Part shown: piece after piece, positions 1 to 8,800 of the stretch
Layout: every line of letters starts with the position of its first letter
Numbering within the stretch: position 1 is the first letter of the stretch
From: an uncultured Planctomycetota bacterium
GTDB lineage: Bacteria > Planctomycetota > Phycisphaerae > UBA1845 > Fen-1342
Assembly: GCA_900696535.1 (NCBI GenBank)
Contig: CAADGM010000009.1
Span: forward strand, 1 to 52,126
DNA: 52,126 nucleotides
Direction of reading: 5' to 3'
Made by a program: the position numbers and the translations under genes
The notes under the pieces: model-generated
The model's database searches: none
Seen by the model: the letters and a program-made list of their open reading frames with translations, nothing else
Told to the model about the DNA's origin: nothing

Positions 1-2599
1 CCGTCTTCCCCGTGCCCAGCAGCGGAATCGACTCGACCCGCACGACGCGCGTGATGTTGTGCAGCGCCGACAGGCCGGCCTCGCGCAGCCGCCGGTTCGC
101 CGCGGTCCGGTCCACGTCGTCCCGCGTGGTGAAAAGTACGACTTCCGGGTGGTCCTCGCTTGGCGTCGCCTCGACCGCCACCACGGGGCCCTCGTCCTCC
201 GGCGCCGAATAGTGCCGACTCAGGACTTCCTCGATCGCCGGCAGCGAAATCATCTCGCCGCCGAGCTTGACAAAGCGCTTGAGCCGGCCGCGGAACGTCA
301 GCACCCGATCGGCATCCTCGCTCACCAGGTCTCCGGTCCGGTACCAGTGCTTGCCTTCGAACTCGATGAAGGGCGAGGCCACCTCGCCGCCCAGATAGCC
401 TTCGAAGATGCTCGGCCCGCGGACGAGCAGCATCCCCGTCCCCCCGGGCGTGACGCGCTCGCCCCGCTCGACGTCAATGATCGCGTACTCCAGCGAAGGC
501 AGCACCTGCCCGATCGTTCCGGGCCGACAGAGCGCCTCGTGATTCGTCGCGACCACGGGCGAGCACTCCGTAATCCCGTAGCCCTCCAGCACCGGCGCCT
601 GCGGGCAACGTTCTCGCAGGGCCGCGTACACGTGCTCGGGGCACTTCTCCGCTCCGCTGGCGATCAGCCGCAGGCTGCGCAGTTGCTCCGCCGTCGCGGC
701 GCGCGCGATGCCGTACAGAAACGTCGGTGTTCCCGCGACCATCGTCGCTCGGTATGCCTCGATCAGCCGTGCGAGCAGCGCCGCCTCCGTCGGGTTCGCG
801 TGATACACGGCTCGCACGCCCGCCAGCAGCGGCACCAGCGTCGTGATCGTCAGGCCGAACGAATGGAACGGCGGCAGAAACCCCATGAGCACATCGTCGT
901 TGCGAACGGAGAACATCCCCAGCAGGTCGCGCAGGTTCGCCAGGACGTTGACATGCGTCAGCGGAACCGCCTTCGGCAGCGACTCCGACCCGCTCGTCAG
1001 CAGCACGACCGCGTGCTCCGGCGGCCGGGCACGCTTGAGGACCGACCAGTCGATCCGCGCACGCGCGGCCGCCAGCAGTTTCGTCACCCGCGACACGCCG
1101 CCGACCAATTGCTCCAGCGGCAGCAAGTAGGGCTTGAGCGGCTCCGGGTCGATGCCCTGCGATTGCAATCGCGCGACCAGCGGGCCGGCGGTCAGCACGC
1201 GCTCCACGCCGCAGAGCTCCAGCGAGTGCAGCACGTTGCGCGTCCCAGTTGTCCAGTTGATCATCACCGGCGTACGGCCGGAGAAGAGTGTGGCCAGGTA
1301 AGCGACCGAGGCAGCGCCGGAGGCGGGCAGCATGATGCCTATGCGTTGCCCGGGCAGGGCCTCGATGAGTGGACGGAGCACGAAGATGGCGGCTACCAGG
1401 TCGCGCGCCGTCCGCGCGCCGCTGCGCTGATCGGCCACGATGACGCGATCGGGAGCGCGTCGCGCTGCGGCCAGGAAGACTTCGTTGACCGTCAAGCCAG
1501 CCGGGATTGCGGCCGTTCCTGGCGGCCGGGGCGCGAACCAGGCTCGCGGTACGGGCTTGAGCTCAACGATCTTCGCCGCGACCGCCTGCCCGCGCGCCGC
1601 CAGCAGGACGTCGCCCACAGTCTGAAGCGCGTCCACGTCGGCGGCGCTGGCGCCGAACTCGTCTGCCAGCCACAGGACCAGCTCGGCCTTGGCCAGGCTG
1701 TCCATCCCGAGGTCCTGCGCCAGGCGTTGATCCGTACCCAGCTCACTCTGGCCCGTCTTGTCGTGCAGGTAGCTCAGCACCAGCTCCCGCGTCGCGGCCG
1801 GAACGGCGTCGATGGCGCCCTCGACCTGGCCATACTCGGGCTCCGGCAGCTCTCGCCGTCCGCCCCGCTCCCAAATCGTCAGCGGCACGTACGTCGCCGG
1901 CGGCGCATCTTCGTTGTAGAAGCGCTCCAGGTAGGCGTTGATCGCGTTGCGGCCGCCGGCCCGCGGCAGGTCGTCCGGCTCGAAGAGGTCGATGGTGACG
2001 TGCCGCTTCGGCGTGAAGACGACGAGATTCGCCAGGATGGCCGGCGCGCCGCGCCGCAACACGGCCCCGACGTCGGGCATGCGGCCGCCTGTGCCCGCCA
2101 GCCCAAAGCGGCTGCCCCAGAGTCCCCGCGTGCGCACCAGCACGATGCGCGTCGCCGGCGCCAGCGCGAGGATGTTCTCGACCGCGCTGTTGCCGCGCAG
2201 GTCCTCGAAGCGCGTGCGGTAGATGTGTCCCGACGGATAGAGCAACACGTTGTCACCGGCGCGAAGCCGCTCGGCGACCCGCCGAACCGTTTCGGCGACG
2301 GCGTCCTTGGCGAGCGCTCCCTCGCGTCGGAGGTCGGGGAGCGGAATGACGCCGATGCGGCGGGCCAGCCCGCGGATTACGGGCATGGCCACGTAGTGCT
2401 CGTCCGCCAGCGGTCGCGGACGAAAGTCCCGGTGCAGCGCGGCCAGGACGATGATGGGGTCGATCAGACCGGGGTGGTTGGGCAGGAAGAGGATGCCGCG
2501 GGTGCCGCGGGCCCGGACCGCGTCGACTCCCGACACCCGGACGCGGTAGCGCACGGCCAGGAGGCTCTTCACCGCGGTGCGGAGCAGGGCGTCGATCAA
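1..2599 (-). CDS. Acyltransferase / acyl carrier / AMP-dependent acyl ligase fusion (Aas-like), 3' end cut by window
   Basis: The minus strand reads as one open frame with three domains in order. Residues 1-200 are a PlsC-type acyltransferase (FLPNHPGLIDP, the NHxxxxD motif, then LLYPSGHIYR). A phosphopantetheine carrier domain follows at about 280-350 (DLGMDSLAKAE, with the Ser that takes the prosthetic group). An AMP-binding acyl-CoA/ACP synthetase domain completes it (LLTSGSESLPKAVPLTH, GYGITECSPVV, WYRTGDLV); the frame is still open at base 1 after LGTGKT, near the usual C-terminal lysine motif. The likely role is activating a fatty acid, loading it on the internal carrier and transferring it to a lysophospholipid or glycerol phosphate at the membrane. 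E. coli Aas has the two outer domains but no carrier. I chose TTG at 2599 because GAGG lies 5 bases upstream and TAA at 2645-2647 closes the frame; GTG at 2572 is an alternative. Domain calls are firm, substrate is inferred. Confidence 0.85.
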   Translation of the reverse strand, partial: MIDALLRTAVKSLLAVRYRVRVSGVDAVRARGTRGILFLPNHPGLIDPIIVLAALHRDFRPRPLADEHYVAMPVIRGLARRIGVIPLPDLRREGALAKDAVAETVRRVAERLRAGDNVLLYPSGHIYRTRFEDLRGNSAVENILALAPATRIVLVRTRGLWGSRFGLAGTGGRMPDVGAVLRRGAPAILANLVVFTPKRHVTIDLFEPDDLPRAGGRNAINAYLERFYNEDAPPATYVPLTIWERGGRRELPEPEYGQVEGAIDAVPAATRELVLSYLHDKTGQSELGTDQRLAQDLGMDSLAKAELVLWLADEFGASAADVDALQTVGDVLLAARGQAVAAKIVELKPVPRAWFAPRPPGTAAIPAGLTVNEVFLAAARRAPDRVIVADQRSGARTARDLVAAIFVLRPLIEALPGQRIGIMLPASGAASVAYLATLFSGRTPVMINWTTGTRNVLHSLELCGVERVLTAGPLVARLQSQGIDPEPLKPYLLPLEQLVGGVSRVTKLLAAARARIDWSVLKRARPPEHAVVLLTSGSESLPKAVPLTHVNVLANLRDLLGMFSVRNDDVLMGFLPPFHSFGLTITTLVPLLAGVRAVYHANPTEAALLARLIEAYRATMVAGTPTFLYGIARAATAEQLRSLRLIASGAEKCPEHVYAALRERCPQAPVLEGYGITECSPVVATNHEALCRPGTIGQVLPSLEYAIIDVERGERVTPGGTGMLLVRGPSIFEGYLGGEVASPFIEFEGKHWYRTGDLVSEDADRVLTFRGRLKRFVKLGGEMISLPAIEEVLSRHYSAPEDEGPVVAVEATPSEDHPEVVLFTTRDDVDRTAANRRLREAGLSALHNITRVVRVESIPLLGTGKT

Positions 2600-2773
2600 A
2601 CGTACCTCGTGGGCCCTAGGCCCGGCGGAGCGGTCCGCGACGCTTTATACGCGGGTCTCGCCCGCGGCGCAACGTCCCGCCCGGCGCCGCGAGAACGGGG
2701 GTGAACGCCCGGTTTCCGTTCGACCAATTCTGCGTCGTAATGCCCCGAACGGCGCACTGGGAGGTGTGAGGAC

Positions 2774-3178
2774 GTGCGGGAGCACGTGGCAATCGTGGAT
2801 CGCCACGCAGCGGCGGCTCTACGGTCGGGAGAAAAGCGCGTCGAGACGCGTTTCTTCTCCCGGCCGCGAGCACCGTTCGGGTGGGTTGCGGTGGGCGACA
2901 AAATTCATTTCAAGTTATCTGGTCGTGCTATTATAGGAACATGCCGTGTCGGGCGAGTTCGCGTCTTCACGCGGCTGACACCGGCAAAGATTCGCGCACT
3001 GGAGGCTCGGTACGGGAGCGCAGTCGCCGCGCCGCCCGGGTATTGGCGTCGCAGGCGGTCTGCGACCCACGCCGTCTTCATTTGGATTGGCCCGCTCCAG
3101 CCGGCGCCGCGCGGCCTGGTGGTTGCGCGCCAGTTCGGGAACGCCTGGCTCGCACTCGGGGGTCGGCGACGGCCAGTA
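2774..3178 (+). CDS. ASCH-domain (PUA-like) protein; no in-frame stop before rpsL
   Basis: About 115-135 residues resemble the ASCH fold: [16 protein letters not shown] is the typical 'xxxGxKxvExR' start, followed by [10 protein letters not shown] and [17 protein letters not shown] proteins are small PUA-like RNA- or nucleoside-binding proteins; the ligand here is unknown. The GTG start at 2774 has GAGG close upstream. The odd point is that this frame has no stop: it continues through the rpsL promoter and leader and is in phase with the whole of S12, ending at 3688. A run of five G at 3158-3162 followed by TAA at 3177-3179 in the +1 frame suggests that one G fewer would give a normal end (LALGVGDGQ-stop) just before the rpsL promoter. 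The end coordinate is therefore approximate. A sequencing indel, real slippage or a genuine read-through are all possible. Confidence 0.6.
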
Positions 3179-3197
3179 ACAATCCCTCGGCGCCCCC

Positions 3198-3225
3198 TTG
3201 GCGGGGACAGCAGACGGGCTATACT
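3198..3225 (+). promoter_or_regulatory. Predicted sigma-70 type promoter for rpsL-rpsG
   Basis: TTGGCG (3198-3203) and TATACT (3220-3225) are separated by 16 bases, 68 bases upstream of the rpsL start. This is one of the best matches to the vegetative consensus in the window, and it lies where a ribosomal protein operon needs one. Its position right after the likely end of the ASCH gene supports that gene's ending before it. Confidence 0.6.
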
Positions 3226-3292
3226 GCACGGTCTATCGACTGACCGGCCGGGATGCCCGCCCGGTGCAGCGGCTTCAGGGCGACGAGGAACT

Positions 3293-3688
3293 ATGCCGAC
3301 GATCAACCAGCTTGTCCGTGGCCCGCGCCGCGACCTGCCCCGCAAGAGCAAGGTCCGCGACCTGGACCAGTGCCCGCAGCGCCGCGGCGTATGCGTGCTG
3401 GTCAAGACGCAGACCCCCAAGAAGCCGAACTCCGCCCTTCGGAAGGTCGCCCGCGTGCGGCTGATGAACGGCCGCGAGGTCAGCGCCTACATCCCCGGCG
3501 TGGATCACAACCTCCAGGAACACTCGATGGTTCTGATCCGCGGCGGCCGCGTGCGCGACCTGCCCGGCGTGCGCTACCACATCGTTCGCGGCAAGCTCGA
3601 CTGCGCCGGCGTTCAGAAGGACAAGGAAGGCAAGGAGCGCAATCGCAGCCGCAGCAAGTACGGCGTGAAGATGCGGAAGAAGAAGTAA
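3293..3688 (+). CDS. rpsL: 30S ribosomal protein S12
   Basis: The 131-residue product is a clear S12: [45 protein letters not shown] and [13 protein letters not shown]12 sits at the decoding centre of the small subunit. Lys43 of the PNSA loop is kept, but the residue equivalent to E. coli/M. tuberculosis Lys88 is Arg ([11 protein letters not shown]88), a change known to give streptomycin resistance in other species. There is also a short charged insertion before the C-terminal RSKYG. ATG 3293 is preceded by GAGG and matches the conserved N-terminus, although the frame is open upstream into the ASCH gene. rpsG follows after 18 bases. Confidence 0.97.
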   Translation: MPTINQLVRGPRRDLPRKSKVRDLDQCPQRRGVCVLVKTQTPKKPNSALRKVARVRLMNGREVSAYIPGVDHNLQEHSMVLIRGGRVRDLPGVRYHIVRGKLDCAGVQKDKEGKERNRSRSKYGVKMRKKK

Positions 3689-3706
3689 GCGGGAGCAAGC
3701 GAAGCG

Positions 3707-4189
3707 ATGGCCTACAAGCGTTTCACGGCGTCCGACAAGATGCTGCGGCCTGATTCGCGGTACAACAGCCGCGTGGCCAGCAAGTTTATTAACTGCATGA
3801 TGTGGCAGGGCAAGAAGGCGGTCGCGACGCGAATCTTCTACGGCGCCATGGACCGGATCGCCGAGAAGATCAAGGACGCGCCCCCGATCGAGGTCTTCGA
3901 GCAGGCCCTGAACAACGTCAAGCCCGAGGTCGAGGTCCGCTCCAAGCGCGTCGGCGGTGCGAATTACCAGGTTCCGATGCAGGTCAATCCCAAGCGGCGC
4001 CAGTCGCTGGCGATCCGCTGGGTGCTCGAGGCTGCCCGCAAGAAGGGGGGGCGCCCGATGTCGCAGCGCCTGGCCGACGAGTTGATGGCTGCGTTCCGTC
4101 GCGAGGGCGACGCGATGCAGCAGCGCGAAATGGTCCACCGCATGGCCGACGCCAACAAGGCCTTCGCCCACTTCGCCTGGGGACGCTGA
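3707..4189 (+). CDS. rpsG: 30S ribosomal protein S7
   Basis: The 160-residue product matches S7 throughout ([70 protein letters not shown]). It nucleates assembly of the 30S head and binds the 3' domain of 16S rRNA; in many bacteria it represses its own operon. It is the second gene of an rpsL-rpsG unit. In most bacteria fusA and tuf come next, but here a hairpin terminator follows and then convergent genes, so the str operon is shortened. Confidence 0.97.
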   Translation: MAYKRFTASDKMLRPDSRYNSRVASKFINCMMWQGKKAVATRIFYGAMDRIAEKIKDAPPIEVFEQALNNVKPEVEVRSKRVGGANYQVPMQVNPKRRQSLAIRWVLEAARKKGGRPMSQRLADELMAAFRREGDAMQQREMVHRMADANKAFAHFAWGR

Positions 4190-4220
4190 ACCGCTCGCGC
4201 GATCGCCAGCCCACAGAAGG

Positions 4221-4246
4221 AGCGCCGGACCGCCGCGTCCGGCGCT
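4221..4246. terminator. Hairpin terminator between rpsG and the convergent acetyltransferase
   Basis: A perfect 10-bp stem, AGCGCCGGAC (4221-4230) and GTCCGGCGCT (4237-4246), has a 6-base loop CGCCGC and is followed by TTTCGTT. It lies 31 bases after the rpsG stop. The T tract is weak but the stem is strong, and it may serve both convergent units. Confidence 0.7.
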
Positions 4247-4308
4247 TTCGTTCTCGCCCTCCTCGACCGCGCTGGACGCGGCGTTCCTACTCAACCTTCC
4301 GAGCGATG

Positions 4309-4800
4309 CTACGGGACGAGCGCCACCGACTTCGAATGGATCACTTTGTCGTCGCCGGGGGCGTAGAAGTCCGTCAGTGTCGCTTCGGCGATGTAGCCGC
4401 ACGCCTCGTAGAACCCGCGGATCGGGAGGTACTGCACCCGGCCCGACGTCTCCGCGTACACCTTCCGCCCGCCCGCCTTCGCGATCCGCTGCTCGGTCGC
4501 GAACAAGAGCACGCGACCGAGCCCGACCCCGCGAAAGTGCCGGTGCACCGCGATCCAGTCTAGGCGGTAGCTTCCCAGGGTGCGGGGGATCGGCCCGTAG
4601 CAGGTGAACCCGGCGACGTGCCCCTCCTGCTCGGCGAATAGAAACTCGTGAGCGCTGGCTATGCCCAGCTCCAGTCGCGCCCGAATGAGCCCGACGGCCA
4701 GTTCGACTTCTTCCGTTGAGAAGAAGCTGGTCGAGGCGGCGATACTGCGAACGTGCTCCACGTCGTCGGGTGTGACGCGCTCGCGGAAGTGCGGGTTCAC
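4309..4800 (-). CDS. GNAT family N-acetyltransferase
   Basis: The 163-residue product has the GNAT fold: a first half with the acceptor-site helices, then beta 4 (LDWIAVHRHF) leading into motif A RGVGLGRVLLFATEQ, which carries the R/QxxGxG/A acetyl-CoA pyrophosphate loop, then a C-terminal YLPIRGFYEACGY typical of motif B. The acceptor is not predictable. GTG 4800 is preceded by GAGGAGG at a good distance; that ribosome binding site overlaps the stop codon of miaA (TGAGGAGG), so the two genes are probably one transcript with coupled translation. Confidence 0.85.
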   Translation of the reverse strand: MNPHFRERVTPDDVEHVRSIAASTSFFSTEEVELAVGLIRARLELGIASAHEFLFAEQEGHVAGFTCYGPIPRTLGSYRLDWIAVHRHFRGVGLGRVLLFATEQRIAKAGGRKVYAETSGRVQYLPIRGFYEACGYIAEATLTDFYAPGDDKVIHSKSVALVP

Positions 4801-4811
4801 CGGTCACCTCC

Positions 4812-5762
4812 TCAACGGTTGACGCAACCTGGCTCGAGCAGCTTCAGTACGCTCGCGAGCAGCACCTCGACGGGGTCGTCGGCGCCCGCCTCCACCCAGC
4901 GCACGCCGGACAGTGCCTTCAGCCACGTTCGCTGCGCCTTGGCCAGCCGCCGCGTGTTGATCTTGATTTGCTCGATTGCCTCGTCGAGCGAGGCGCGGCC
5001 GGCAAAGTGAGCGAACAGTTCCGCGTAGCCGACGGCCTTGACGGCCTGCGGCCCCAAACCGCGCGGATCGGTCCAGAGCCGGTGTGCCTCCTCGACCAGC
5101 CCCTCGGCGATCATGCGCCGCACGCGCGCGTTGATGCGCCGGTTTGCATCGTCGCGGTCGCGCCGCAGGCCGATCAGCGTCCACTGCCAGTCGCGGCGCC
5201 GTGGCCCGGTCGCCTCCCATTGCCGCTGGAGTGCACTGATCGGCTGGCCAGTGAGCTGGTATACCTCGAGGGCCCGCTCGATGCGTCGCAAGTCGTGGCG
5301 GTGGATCTTCGCCGCCGCCTCGGGGTCGACCTGCGCCAGCTCGGCGTGCAGGGCGTCGAGCCCTTCGCCCTCCGCCCGGGCCCGCAGCGCCGCCCGGACC
5401 GCGGGATCGGCCGACGGCCCCTCGAACATGCCCAGGTACCAGCACTTGAAGTACAGCATGGTGCCGCCGACCGCGACGACGGGCCGGCCGCGGGCGTGCA
5501 CGTCTTCGACCGCAGCGTCCGCCAGCGCGCGGTAGCGCGCCGCACTGAACGCCTCCCAGGGGTCGGCCACGTCAATGAGATGGTGCGGCCGCGCGGCCCG
5601 CTCGGCCGCCGGGGGTTTGGCCGTGCCGATGTCCATGCCGCGATACACCTTCATCGAGTCGACGCTGAGGATCTCCGCGTCCAGCCGCTCGGCCAGGGCC
5701 CGGGCGACGGCGCCCTTCCCCGAAGCCGTGCATCCCAGGATGACGATGACGCGGTGCTCCAC
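4812..5762 (-). CDS. miaA: tRNA dimethylallyltransferase
   Basis: The 316-residue protein has all MiaA blocks: an N-terminal P-loop, DAEILSVDSMKVYRGMDIGTA with the catalytic Asp, HHLIDVADPWE, the HDLRRIERALEVYQLTG block, and the C-terminal VGYAELF and NTRRLAKAQRTWLK that bind the tRNA anticodon stem. It adds an isopentenyl group to A37 of tRNAs reading UNN codons. The P-loop is unusual: GCTASGKG, where most family members have GPTxxGKT/S, so the hydroxyl residue after the Lys is Gly. GTG 5762 fits the family N-terminus. The frame is open far upstream, but that is the antisense of addB. Confidence 0.93.
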   Translation of the reverse strand: MEHRVIVILGCTASGKGAVARALAERLDAEILSVDSMKVYRGMDIGTAKPPAAERAARPHHLIDVADPWEAFSAARYRALADAAVEDVHARGRPVVAVGGTMLYFKCWYLGMFEGPSADPAVRAALRARAEGEGLDALHAELAQVDPEAAAKIHRHDLRRIERALEVYQLTGQPISALQRQWEATGPRRRDWQWTLIGLRRDRDDANRRINARVRRMIAEGLVEEAHRLWTDPRGLGPQAVKAVGYAELFAHFAGRASLDEAIEQIKINTRRLAKAQRTWLKALSGVRWVEAGADDPVEVLLASVLKLLEPGCVNR

Positions 5763-5879
5763 GCGGTTGGTATACGCCCGGCGCCGCCGACTGGCCAGCG
5801 GGGGCCCGGGTAGTGGCGTTGATTTCGGCCGCTCGCAGCCGGAACATACGTTGGGAGCTTCGGCCAGCCGGGAACCGCC

Positions 5880-8800
5880 ATGCCAGTGCAGTTCATCCTC
5901 GGGCGCGCGGGCACGGGCAAGACACGCGCCTGCCTCGATGCCGTGCTTGCCGAGCTCGCCGCCGGTGAGGACGGGCCCCAGTTGGTCCTGCTGGTGCCCG
6001 AGCAGGCGAGCTTCCAGATGGAGCGGGCGCTGGCCACGCGGGCGCCGCGCGGCGGCTACACGCGTGCCGCGGTGTTGAGCTTCTCGCGCCTGGCCAGCCG
6101 CGTCTTCGAGCTGACCGGCGGGCCGCCGGAGATGCTGGTGCCGCGAACGCGCCGGCTGCTCCTGGGGCAGCTCGTCCGTGAGCGTGCGGACTCGCTGTCC
6201 GTGCTGCGCCCCGCGGCGCACGTCCGCGGCCTCTACGACGAGCTGAACCGGGTGATCGACGCGCTCTTGCGCGAAGCGGTGTCCCCGGAGCAGCTCCGCG
6301 CCGCCGCAGAGCAGGTCGCCGACGGCCGCTCGCGCCGCAAGGTCGAGGAAATCGCCGAGTTGTACGGCGCGTACGTGGTTCGGCTCGGGCCGCAGCGCAT
6401 CGACGCAGCCGCCCGTCTCGCGCTGCTCCGGGCGCGGCTTGCGGGCGCCGACTGGCTGCGCGGGGCACACGTCTGGGTGGACGGGTTTGCCGGGTTCACG
6501 GGGCAGGAGTTCGAGACGCTCGTCGCGCTGGCGGAGATCGCGGCGCAGATGCACGTCGCGCTGTTGCTGGACCCCGACTCGCCCGCCGTTCGCGATCCGC
6601 TCGTTGCCCCCGATCCGCTCAGCCTGTTCTCCAAGCCGGAGCGAACCTACCAGCACCTGGTCGCGCGGCTCGCCGCGAGAGGCGTGACGGTCCTGCCCCC
6701 GCGCGTGCTGGAGACGCCGGGGCCGCGCTTCGTCGCCGCGCCCGCGATCGCGCGGCTCGAGTCGGGCCTGTCCCGGCGGCTGGGCGTTTCCGACGGGCCT
6801 GCACCCGATGCAGGTGCGGACTTGCCATCCACCGAAGCCGTGCGGGTGCTTGAGTGCCCGACGCAGCGGGCGGAGCTGACGGCGGCGGCGCGCTGGATCC
6901 GGGCGACGGTGGCGAACTCGGGGGGGCGATTGCGATTCCGCGACTTCGCGGTCATCGCGCGCGACCTGACTCCGCTGGTCGAGCTGGTCGAGGAGATCTT
7001 CGCCGACTTCGAGATTCCCTGCTTTATCGATCGCCGCCGCCCGCTGCGCTCGCATCCGCTGTGTCGCCTCGCAGCGGCCCTGCTCGACGCGGCGGTCAGT
7101 GACTGTGAGACCGACGCGATGGTCCGCCTGCTGCGGACGCGGCTGCTGCCGATCCCGCGCGACGCAAGCGAGCGGCTGGAGAATCTCGCCGTGCAGCACG
7201 TGATTCGCGGCGCGGCACTCTGGCGGTGTGAGAATTGGCCCCTCAGCGACACCACCGAGACGCCAGCCTGCCGTGACGAGCGCCGGTGGCTCCTGGCCGG
7301 CCTGGACGCGCTCCTGGCGCTGGCGAGTGGCAGCCCGGCGACCGGGGCGGCGTTTGCCGACGCGATGCGCACGGCGCTCGAGCGGCTGGGCCTGGCCGAC
7401 ACGCTCCAAGCCTGGATCGACGAGGCCCGCCAGGCGCATCGCTGGGAGGCGGCCGAACTGCACCGGTTGGCATGGGAGGCGCTCTGCGGCGCACTGGAGG
7501 ATGTTCACGCCGCGCTCGGTGCCGCGTCCCTGCCGCTGAGCGACTGGGCGGCGACGCTGACTGGCGCCTTGGCCGACGCGACCGTGGGCCTCGCGCCGCC
7601 GACGCTCGACCAGGTGCTGGTGAGCTCGATCGAGCGAAGCCGGCACCCAGACATTCGCCACGCGTGGCTGATCGGCTTCAACGCGGGCCTGTTCCCCGCG
7701 CTGCCCGGCGACGACCGGCTCCTCGGCACGGAGGAGCGCGAAGCCCTGGTCGCCGCGGGCCTGCCAGCCTTGGCGCCGCGCCGCGAGGAGGCCGTCACGG
7801 AGCGGCTGCTGGCCTACATCGCGCTAACGCGCCCCTCGGAGAGTCTCACGATCAGCTTTGCGCAGAGCACGGCGGATGGCGAGCACCTGGAGCCGTCGCC
7901 GCTCCTGGCCGACGTGCTCGCGCTGCTGCCGGGCGCTCAGGTGCAGCGGCTCGACGACGCGCCTCCGCCCACCAGCTTGCGCGAACTGGCGGCGGCGATG
8001 CTCGACGCCCGCCGCGACCCGCGACAGGCCGCGCTCGCCCGCCGCTGCGACGCCCTTGTCGACAGCTTGCGTGCCGCGGGCCGCGAACTGGCGCCGCTTG
8101 ACCGTCTCCTGCGCGGCCTGCGCTACACGAATACCGTGCCGCCGCTCGGGTTCGTCGGCCGCGGGCCGGTGGCCTGGCGCGGCTCGCCTTCGCAGATCGA
8201 GACGTTCATCCAATGCCCGTTCAAGCACCTCGCGCAGTACCGCCTGCGGCTGGATGCCTGGCGGCGACCGCGTCCCTTGCGCTGGGACCTCGGAGCCGAA
8301 GCACACGACGTGCTCGCCGCCGTGACGCGACGGGTGATCGATGCGGGCGGCGACCCACGGGCGCTATCCGACGAGGCCTGGCTGGGCCACCTGGCGGCTG
8401 TGCTCGCCGAGCGCCGCGCCGCCGAGCCCGCTGGCCTGCGCACCCGCCGCCCCGAACTGGCCGCGGCGCGCGAGTCGCTCGAGGGATTCCTGCGCGAGGT
8501 CGTGAAAGTCCAGGCCGAGCGCCTGCGACGGGGCAGCTTCACGCCCTGGCTGGTCGAGCACGCGTTCGACTCGGCGGTCGAGGGCGGTCTGCCGGACCTC
8601 GCGCTCACGCTGGCCGATGGCCGCCGCGCGGCGCTGCGTGGGCGGATCGATCGCGTCGACGTGTGTGTCTCGCCTGATTCGCCCGGCGAAGCCCTGGCGA
8701 TGCTCTACGACTACAAGTCCTCCGCGGGCGGACCGGCCCACTCCGAGTACCTTCTCGATGCGCGCCTGCAACTCGTCGCCTACCTGCTGGCCATCGAGGG

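Noticed and set aside
59..2704. Long open plus-strand frame of about 880 codons
   Set aside because: It is antisense to the acyltransferase/carrier/ligase gene, has Arg/Gln-rich low-complexity composition and no domain; a high-GC shadow.
2899..2945. AT-richer patch with TATTATAGG resembling a promoter
   Set aside because: It falls inside the conserved ASCH coding region (DKIHFK, IIGTCR), and a better promoter for rpsL lies at 3198-3225.
5763..7661. Upstream extension of the miaA frame on the minus strand
   Set aside because: It lies antisense to addB and reads as Arg/Gln/Pro-rich sequence without homology; miaA begins at GTG 5762.
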